Assembly (NCBI RefSeq): GCF_022539665.2
Contig: NC_081336.1
Location: forward strand, 7,288,278 to 7,352,277
Reading direction: 5' to 3'
Origin: Daphnia carinata
Lineage: Eukaryota > Arthropoda > Branchiopoda > Diplostraca > Daphniidae
DNA: 64,000 nt
The position numbers and the translations under genes are program-made. This document shows, one piece after another, positions 50,398 to 64,000 of the stretch (the stretch's first letter is position 1; every line of letters begins with the position of its first letter). The notes beneath the pieces were generated by a model. It was given only the letters and a program-made list of their open reading frames with translations, did no database searches and was not told the origin of the DNA.

Positions 50398-52414
50398 TCA
50401 TCGTGAAAGATCCTACCTCACCGTTGGTAAGGTTGAGGATCGACAACCAACTCCTTTACCAATATCCACTTGATCTCTGACTCTCCTCACATGGCAACAT
50501 CCAGACTGTAAAAAAAAAAAAAAAAGAAAAGCAGCTGTAAAAGCTAACCCACAAGGTGGACAAAGAAACTGGAACTTTTAGACCACTGTAAACATCACTT
50601 GTAACCCAGACTAGGTCAGCGATTCCGCAGATGCCGGCTACAGGTGACGATTAACAGGTTAATATACTACATCTACCCCATAATGTTAGTGCATCATGTT
50701 ACCAAGGAAAAACGGATTTCAAAGCAATCTATTTATGTACCATTCAATTCTACTTTGGCTTTGTGTTTTGGAATATTGCGAAAAAATATAATGTAGACTG
50801 AGAATAAATAAAGCGGCGTTGGGAGAGTCATCTGACGGCTGTAAACAGCCGAAGCCCTTTTTCAAACACTACAGCCCCCTAGTCTTCACGGATCCATATA
50901 CATTCCCCTAATTACTACTCCCAGTCATAAAAATCAACAACATTCTTGATTAAAGTATGTGGAATTCGACCACACTTAGGATCACGATGACGACAAGATA
51001 AGGCAAAACCATATTTTGACGATGAAAAAGAAAAAGAAGAAAAAAAAAAACAGATCGAACTCGAGTTGCACTCAAATCCCGCCGCGTCTACAAATGGCGG
51101 CCTAGGCGATCCGGGCATCGCAGCAAACCGATACAATAGCATCTGATCTAATGAAATTCTACATATTCTAAGCATTTTGGGGCTAAATGAAAACTGAACA
51201 TACAAAGCACCATGTAAAGAGGAAATCCAATAAGAGCTCTTAAAGAGCTAAAGCTACCGTTTAGCTTGACGTGTCAAAGGGCAAACACACAGAAAATATC
51301 TACGTACACAAACGGTCGGTGAAGCACACGCAAGCACTGATGGTCTTCTTTTGGTGTGAACACTGATGAAAACGTTTTATATAACTTTGCAAACTTCCTG
51401 ATACACACTGTTAAAGTTAAGTCAACGAAAATAATCTTTTTTTAGTGTAATGTAGATTAAGACGCGCCAAATTTCGCCATCAGTTCGACGATGTGTTGTG
51501 TGTACGAGCTATGGCCAAAGTACGTATCGCCTCCGCTAGGGAGCCCATAGTATTAAACAGTTTCCTCATTTTTGGCATTTTCAAACTGTTTCTATTGTCT
51601 CAAGTGTAGCATAAACTATTATCGGTTTTTCAAATTCTCTTCTTGATATAAATTTGCCTGATTTTAAGTCAGTTTCTTCTTGACTGTTAAACTCTTTTCT
51701 TCAAAATAATTGAATCTTTCGGTCGCTTGGAGGTCAGAGACATCTATTGCGCGTTGCAAGATCTAATTTCATTTTGAAAATGAACAATTATTTTACATAC
51801 TCGGAGCGTGGAGCGGTACCTCGTGGAAATCTTGGTGGAAATGGGAGGAGTCATTGTTTTCCTTAACCGCGAAAATTGTTGGCCGTCATGAGGTATCTTT
51901 AAACATTAGTCCAAGCCAATGTTGCCCGATATAACTATTCGATTAGGTTTTTCAATTGAGTTCACTGTCATTCGTGTGTGCCCATCCTCTAATTATCTCG
52001 AGTTTTTAGGCCAGCATCCCAGCAATGACTATGCAATAAATGTGTGTATACATACCTAACGATAAGAAAATGATGTGACCATCACTTCTAACTTTTGATA
52101 CGAGTATGTCGTGAGAGTGATTTGATACAATGTAGCATGTGTACGTTGTACAATCAAGCGATTATTCGGTATGAATAGCCGACGCTAGCCCCGCCCATTT
52201 CCACAATAAATTCCACGACATACCGCTTCACGTTCCAAATAGACGATATACCCAGTCCCCCTTAATATATCTCAAAAACATTGTGTTTACTTGTTATGAC
52301 AGGACATTTTCAGTCGTTCCTTAATCACCTTCGACGATAAAACGTGTTGTCGATCACTTCTTCAACGGGCGTACTACAGTTCACTAATACGCACATTGCC
52401 AAGCTTCAATCAAA
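50398..52414. promoter_or_regulatory. Shared upstream region of Nipped-B and SCPx
   Basis: The two genes are divergent here. A poly(A) run at 50511-50524 and possible 5'-UTR exons of Nipped-B occur, but no coding frame is recognised. SCPx has an apparent short 5' UTR after about 52310. I see no clear TATA box for either gene. Confidence 0.45.
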
Positions 52415-54860
52415 ATGGCTAATAACCTGTTGAGAAAAGTCTACGTTATTGGTGTCGGAATGACCAAGGTCTAAAAACGCAAAATAATTTATTATTATGC
52501 TTAAAAACTTGAATCATCTTTTTTGACGCTAATGCAGTTTGAGAAGCCTGGTAGGCGCTCAGATTTTGATTACCCGGATATGGTTGCTGAAGCAGTTACA
52601 AATGCCCTTAATGATGGAAAGGTAGCTTACCAACAAATCCAGCAGGCTGTTGTTGGATATGTTGATGGTGCGTACCTCACTATTATTTCTTTCAAGTTCA
52701 CAAGCAATTATTAAATTTTCTGGAATTGAATAGGTGAATCATGCTGTGGACAGAGAGCCTTATATCCTTTGGGAATGAGTGGTATCCCCATTTACAATGT
52801 CAATAACAATTGCTCAACTGGATCATCAGCCTTACTTTTGGCCCAACAACTTGTGGCTGGTGGTGTTGCCGACTGTGTGTTGGCTGTAGGATTCGAGAAA
52901 ATGAAGAGGGGCTCTTTGACTGGGAAGGTTTGTTTTGTCTAGATTTCCAAACTCTAAGCCTGGGGTCAGCCTGTCACATTTAATTCATAGGGCTACGATG
53001 ATCGTGTAAATCCGATGGATCGTCACGTTGGTGCCCTGGCCGAAAACGTCGGTATTGAACCTGCACCAATCGCAGCCCAATGGTTTGGCGCTGCTGGTTT
53101 GGAACATATGAAAAAGTATGGAACTAAGGAAGTCCATATGGCCAAAATCGCTTATAAGAATCACAAGCATTCCGTCAATAATCCGTAAGCAAACGACGTG
53201 GTTTATCTTAGTATATAGGAAATGAAAAAGGAATACCATTGACCTTGTAATTTAACTAGGAAATCACAATTCCGCGACGAATACACCTTGGAGCAGATCC
53301 TAGCTTCACCACCTGTATACGGCCCACTGACCAAGTTGCAATGTTGCCCCACTTCCGATGGATCTGCCGCTGCGATCCTGGTGTCTGAGGCCTTTGCCAT
53401 AAAACACGGTCTTCTCGATCGAGCCGTAGAAATTTTGGGAATGGAAATGACGACAGATTTAAGCTCAACATTTGGCGAAAATAGCAGCATGAAATTGGTA
53501 TGCATTATTTTTCACTTCGTGTTGTAGAACTAAACTAAACTAACGTTGTTTCGTTTTCTTCCAGGTGGGCTATGACATGACAAAAACGGCCGCTCAAAAA
53601 TTGTTTGCCAAAACCGGTGTCAAACCAACCGATGTCCAAGTCGTAGAATTGCACGATTGTTTCTCTGCTAACGAGCTGATCACATACGAAGCGTTGGGAT
53701 TATGTCCTGAAGGCAAAGCAGGCGATATGATTGACAAAGGAGACAACACTTATGGTGGAAAATACGTTGTCAATCCTAGTGGTGGATTAATATCCAAAGG
53801 CCATCCTTTAGGAGCAACTGGTAAATATAACCGGGTTTATCCAACATTTCTCTGTTGACTTGCACTTGTGATGGTCCTTGAACCGTAGCCACTCTGTCTC
53901 CTTATCGCGCTTGCTTCTCGTTGAGTATTATTGACAAACATGATTGATAACTTTTACTATCGTAACACTTGCAGGCATTGCGCAGTGCGCAGAGCTTACG
54001 TGGCAGCTTCGTGGCGAGGCGGACAAGAGGCAGGTACCTAACTGCAAGCTAGCGCTTCAGCACAACATCGGACTTGGTGGAGCAGTCGTCGTCGCTTTGT
54101 ACAAAATGGCCGTAGAAAAACAAGTTAGTTGCTGCATCACCTTTTACACTCCCAACAGCATTTCCTGCAGATTGTATAACAGTAAGAGATAGAGATCTTT
54201 TGCATGTTAACGTCGGCACATAAAAAAAAAAAACTTGTCCAAAGTCCACGTAGACGCAGTAATTGGTCAAATGTTGTCGAATGGCAACGTTGCCTTGTTT
54301 ATCAGCTCTCTTCACAATAAAATGACAGTGCAAAACGTAAGAGAGATACTCTTGACAAACTTCGTTCTTATTTGAGAAATTAATTTTATAATTTGTTACT
54401 AAAGGCTTCCGCAAGTGTTCGTATTGATGGCTTCAAGTCATCTGAAGTGTTTGAGCTGATTAAAAGTGCCTTGGCCTCGAACGGAGAAGAACTCACCAAG
54501 AAGGTTGGAGGCGTGTTCCTCTTCAAGTTGGCAGGTGATGGCGGTAAGCAGGGCTCTTGGATCGTCGACGCGAAGAACAACGGTGGTTCCGTTAGAATCG
54601 CTAAAGATGGTAAAATGGTTCATTTTTTTTTTTACCAATATCCCTAGTATTGATGGCATCGTTTCTGCTTTATTACAGGCGAAAAGGGAGATGTTACCAT
54701 CAGCCTAAAGGATGATGATTTCACTCAATTGGTTTCTGGCAAATTGGCTGCTCAACAAGCTTACTTTCAGGGAAAACTTAAAGTGCAAGGCAACATGGGT
54801 CTGGCTATGAAGCTGCAAGAACTGACCAAGAATGCCCAGCCATTGAAGGCAAAGTTGTAG
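52415..54860 (+). CDS. SCP2: Sterol carrier protein X (3-ketoacyl-CoA thiolase / SCP2)
   Basis: Nine exons: 52415-52468, 52538-52667, 52734-52927, 52991-53184, 53260-53497, 53565-53820, 53975-54123, 54405-54609 and 54679-54860, about 530 residues. The N-terminal thiolase has [15 protein letters not shown], the nucleophilic Cys in [18 protein letters not shown], a [13 protein letters not shown] motif, [14 protein letters not shown] with the catalytic His, and [13 protein letters not shown]. An SCP2 lipid-binding domain follows ([18 protein letters not shown]... [17 protein letters not shown]... [10 protein letters not shown]). The C-terminus AKL is a peroxisomal PTS1 signal. It cleaves branched 3-ketoacyl-CoAs and the SCP2 part carries lipids; the thiolase-SCP2 fusion is standard in animals. 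Confidence 0.96.
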
Positions 54861-54955
54861 AAGACACTCCGCTCAGGCAGCACGTCATTATATCTATAAG
54901 ACTGCAAAGAAAATCATGTTCATATAATAGGGTATATTGGTCTACATAATTTCTG

Positions 54956-54961
54956 AATAAA
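54956..54961 (+). terminator. Poly(A) signal of SCPx
   Basis: AATAAA, 96 bp after the stop codon, on the gene's strand. Confidence 0.8.
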
Positions 54962-57900
54962 AGTTAGCTGTTGGGTTTACAACCAAGTGTTTGTTTGTCT
55001 TCTCAAATAGCTGTGCAACATCTTTCATAGCGTATGATATGATTTATTACCTGCACCAAGTTGAAGAAGGCTTACAAAAAGAACAATATGAAGCAGGAAA
55101 ATGTTAGCAAAGACTTAAAGAAACTGACTGAGGCATCCACGAAAAAGAATACAATTACTAAAAACTAACGATCAAGAAAACCGATGAATGCAGCGTTATT
55201 GGGGAAAGGATGTGCATGCTGGCAACTGTTGTGCCAGATTTCCGCATTCTTCGCCTTGTGCATTTAATCTCTCTTAGCAACGAGCTCTTTCCTTTAGCCA
55301 AAACTGGCGGATTACGTATGAAACCCCCCCGAGGGCTAGATAGAACATGTTCCGTCGATGACCCACATCTGCTTCACGACCGAATCCAGCATAGTTTTGT
55401 TGCATATGCTATTTATCCACTCCAAGAGTGGTATACTGAAATGAAGCTTCATCACGCCATCATCCAGGAGGTATAACTAATCGGTTTTTTATTTTTTTTT
55501 TTTCCTCTCGTCTACTTTAACGGTATCGTATAGAAGTTGTCTCGAGCCCTTCTGGATGTGTGCTGCCCTTTTCTGGACGTGATTTGCATTTATCCGAATT
55601 GTAATTATTGCACAGGTAGAATGGCATGCCAGAGAGTGGAACGCGAGCGAATATAATGAGCCACCTCCGTACACGGCCGTCCCGATTACAAATGGCTAGC
55701 TGATTATTCCATGACGAACCGACCCCTCTCTTTTCGCGTTAACGATCAGCAGAGACTCGGTTTCACATACCTGCAGCAAAAAAGAAAAGAACATTGGCCA
55801 ATAATGCAATTTCGAAGAAGGGCTCCAGTTGCTCAAAATAGAACACTTGAAATCCAATTGAACTAATATATCGGATAAAACGATTCCTCTTTTCAAACGA
55901 ACTCGATGAAAATCGTTATGTCATTCACGTGGCTGTCACTTTTGATCGGCTTGCAAAACTTTAGGCGGCCTGACAGCTGACCTGATCGCCACCATTGACG
56001 TTATCTAGAATAAGAATGAAACAAAAATTTATACCAACTACAATGCTGGACAGTTGTACTATCAATGCCACTAGATTTATATAGTTTTTCTTTAACATAA
56101 AAAAAAAAAAAATAAAAGAAATTTACACTCGGCGTGTCATGAAGAGACAAAGAACGCCGCAGCCGTCAGCACCAACCGCCACCCGGTGATTTTCATCGAA
56201 AAATCTTTTCTTTTCTTTTGTATTATTCCCGGCGTTATTTTTCTAAGCGAATCGGCTCGTCATCACATGATGATGGCACTACGTACTACTATATACTACT
56301 ACCGTATTTCACTTTTGCCTGTCATCATCATCAGTTCCGTTCTTCTATTTTTTTTTTTTTTTTTTTTGGCTGTGTGTGCTGCCCTCCACGGTCGTTTAGG
56401 AAAAATCGCCGGGTCTCTGGAACAATTTGTTGAATTGAAATTAATTGAATAGACCATTGAAATCTCATTTTTTTTTTAAACCTTTTTTTTTTTTTTTTTT
56501 GCTGCTGATTCGATCCGAATAAAAAAAAAAAAAAGGCAAAGTCTGTCAGTTTCCCAACCGTTTTCCCTAATTCACTTTAATTGTTGGTGCGGTATTGTGT
56601 GTGAAAGCCAAAAAAAAAAAAAAAAAAAAAAACGTACAATAATAGCAATATACCTTTGAATAAAACGAAGGTCTCGAAGAAAAAAAAAAAAAATAAGAGG
56701 CATCGGCAGCACAGCTGCCGGACTAGAAGAGATGCCCTATGGAAAAAGCTCCTCGACAGGTATAATAACCCGCAATTAGACTGCCAACAGATGGAGAAGG
56801 GGGGAGAGAGATGGAAAGGAAACAAGAATACAATTTACTACCCCATTTTCATCTGAAAATGGCTTGGGAGGTTGGATGAGGGAAGAAGAGTGAAAAAAAA
56901 ATAAAAGTTAAAGACGACGAAAAGAAATAGACGAGCTATTTGATTGCTCCATATCTCACTCCTGCCACGTTTTTTTTTTTTCACACTTTGCACCTGTTTA
57001 GAAAAAGGAAAACCTTGTCTTCTTTCTTCAATTGCCTTTTTTTTTTTTTTTTTCTAAACCGTACCCCGTATTCGGAATAATAACGGCCGTACCCTTAAAA
57101 ATGGTTAAATGTCTTTGAATTGAATGAATGAACAGAGAAGGAAAAAAAAAAAAAAAAGGAAACACCGTGACGATGAAATTCATTTTAGACGGAAACCTTT
57201 TTTTTTTTTTTTTTGCCACGCCGCCTCGTGTATTAAATATTTTGTGTTTTTCAATTCGTTTCTTTTCAAAAAATAGAAAAAGGCCGTTTTTTTCATTTTC
57301 GACATTACCAATAATAAAATAGAAAGTCCCGAATGGAACACTCAAAAGAATTTCAACACAATTTGCAATCTGCGATTTTTAGTTTTGTAAATCTCAAGTC
57401 AATGGGGTATACATTCGTCATCGTAAGATAACATTAAAAAAAAAAAAAAAAAAAAAAAAAGGAAATTAGACAAGGAAAACAGAGTGAGATTTATCTGTGA
57501 GGGAGTTGGTCTGGAGAAGATGGTGGGGCAAATGTCGGCGATAACGCAACATTTCTATCCTTAAAAGAGAACGAAAGAAAACAAGCTAAAGATAGCAAAG
57601 GTTAGCTCACACAAATTTCTTGAAATTTTTAATCACAAAGTGAAAGACATGCCAAAGAAAGAAAAAAACACGTTTTTCTTTCGATTATATTGAAACGAAA
57701 TCTGTTTCCAGATGACGTCATTCCATCAGAAATTGTTCTGCTATTCTTCTTGATTTCGTTTACCGCGTTCCACATAAAAAAAAAAATAATAATAAAATGT
57801 CACGCAAACACAAATTATGTTTCTTTTTTTTTTTCCTATTTAAAATATATGATACACAGCAGCACGCAACAAAAAAAAAAAACAAATTAATTCTTTCCTT

Positions 57901-58638
57901 TTTTTTTTTTTTAATCCGTCTAATTCTTTTACGTATCTCTCTCCCGTTATCTCTCGATTTCCAACAAACAAAAAAAAAAAATGTGTGTTTTGTTCGTTAG
58001 TCAATCAACGAACTCACGCGTTAAAAATCAAAATGGATGGCATCTTCTTTCTTCGTGTCGTGTCTTCCACAGTTTCTTTTTTTTTTTTTTTTTTAATCTC
58101 TCTTTCTATTTGTGTTTTGCGTGTGTTTGATAACAAGCAAACAACAAAAAAAAAAAAGAAAAAGCGGAATGGGGACATGGATTTTCACTGGAAATGGCAA
58201 CTTTTAGGGGACGTTGAAATGAATTTCTTTTGTTTCTCTGCTGTGTCTGTGTGTAATCGGCTGTGAATACCAGCCGAATTCTGGAAGGAAAATTGGGGTA
58301 AGAAAATAAACACCGGGGAAGAAGAAAGGTCCACATTTTTTTGTTTGTTTTTTTTTTTTAAAGGAGGGATGCAAATATTTCACCAACAATGAGACGAGAT
58401 TATTACAAAAGTATATACGATTTAGACATTGATTATTTGAAAAAAAAAACAAAAAAAAACCTAAACGCGCATCATTGAGAGATAAACACAACGAGAGCCA
58501 CGTCGATCCGTATGTTATAGACAAACGAAAACAAACAAAAAAAACAAAACACTAACGGCACAACAAAAATACAAACACACAAGTTGTACACGCACGATGA
58601 ACAAATTTGACACAATTAAAAGTGGTGTGTGTTACATG

Positions 58639-58669
<31 letters not shown>

Positions 58670-58784
58670 TGGTTTGTGTATACTTGTCCGCCCTCAAAAT
58701 CCAATCAGCATTTTGTGAAGGTCAGATTTGAACGATTTTGCGAAATTGCGATTATTTATTTGCCAAACATTTGCCTTGATTGAT
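54962..58784. other. Homopolymer-rich region, no gene recognised
   Basis: Apart from a 88-codon plus frame at 55210-55476 that matches no family I know, I see nothing coding. From about 55.5 kb on there are many A or T runs of 10-25 bases. Part of this is likely the 3' UTR of the minus-strand LIX1/lowfat gene. Confidence 0.55.
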
Positions 58785-63919
<5,135 letters not shown>

Positions 63920-64000
63920 TTAATTCATACACGAAAGATCGACAGCGATTGTAACGACATTCAAATTTCGTGTTTTTTCCCATTTGTGTCTTCCATCTCT

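Noticed and set aside
55210-55476. 88-codon frame downstream of SCPx
   Set aside because: No recognisable family, no splice or promoter evidence; it may be chance.

Overview
This window is animal nuclear DNA, most likely from a branchiopod crustacean such as Daphnia. Genes are compact with many short GT-AG introns, replication-dependent histone genes end in the animal 3' stem-loop, and the protein families are arthropod-like. Species is inferred from overall character, not proved.

Layout. 1-12.6 kb is gene-poor and repeat-rich: a 20-bp dispersed repeat (three copies, one running into 73 C's), a 1.8-kb foldback element with arms of about 0.63 kb, twelve tRNA-like sequences on both strands, a 35-bp minisatellite (6.36-7.32 kb) and a 0.36-kb element made of hairpins closed by a 17-bp terminal inverted repeat. 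12.9-16.5 kb is histone quartet A (H2A<-, H2B->, H4<-, H3->) with a tandem H4 fragment and a frameshifted H3. 18.2-33.0 kb holds six single-copy genes: a PTB/PID-domain protein, a b(0,+)AT-like SLC7 transporter, a GDPD1/3-like phosphodiesterase, ribosomal protein P2, a USP15/4/11-type deubiquitinase and acyl-CoA-binding protein. 33.6-37.1 kb is histone quartet B. 38.3-40.8 kb has a secreted Cys-rich protein gene and mitochondrial ribosomal protein L2, tail to tail. 42.3-50.4 kb is the cohesin loader Nipped-B/NIPBL in about 24 exons. 52.4-54.9 kb is SCPx (3-ketoacyl-CoA thiolase fused to SCP2). 58.8-63.9 kb is the 3' part of the LIX1/lowfat homologue, inside a stretch full of poly(A)/poly(T) runs; its 5' end is beyond the window.

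How it fits together. The two histone quartets share order, divergent promoters, stem-loops and intergenic sequence, so they are a duplication now separated by about 17 kb of unrelated genes. The RPLP2 locus doubles as a small-RNA locus: one box C/D snoRNA candidate lies in its 5'-UTR intron and a tandem pair lies in introns just downstream. All three have box D 65-70 nt upstream of the 3' splice site, and all three carry 28S rRNA complementarity (compared from memory). Gene models were built by hand from splice signals and protein-family knowledge; exon ends may be off by a base or two.
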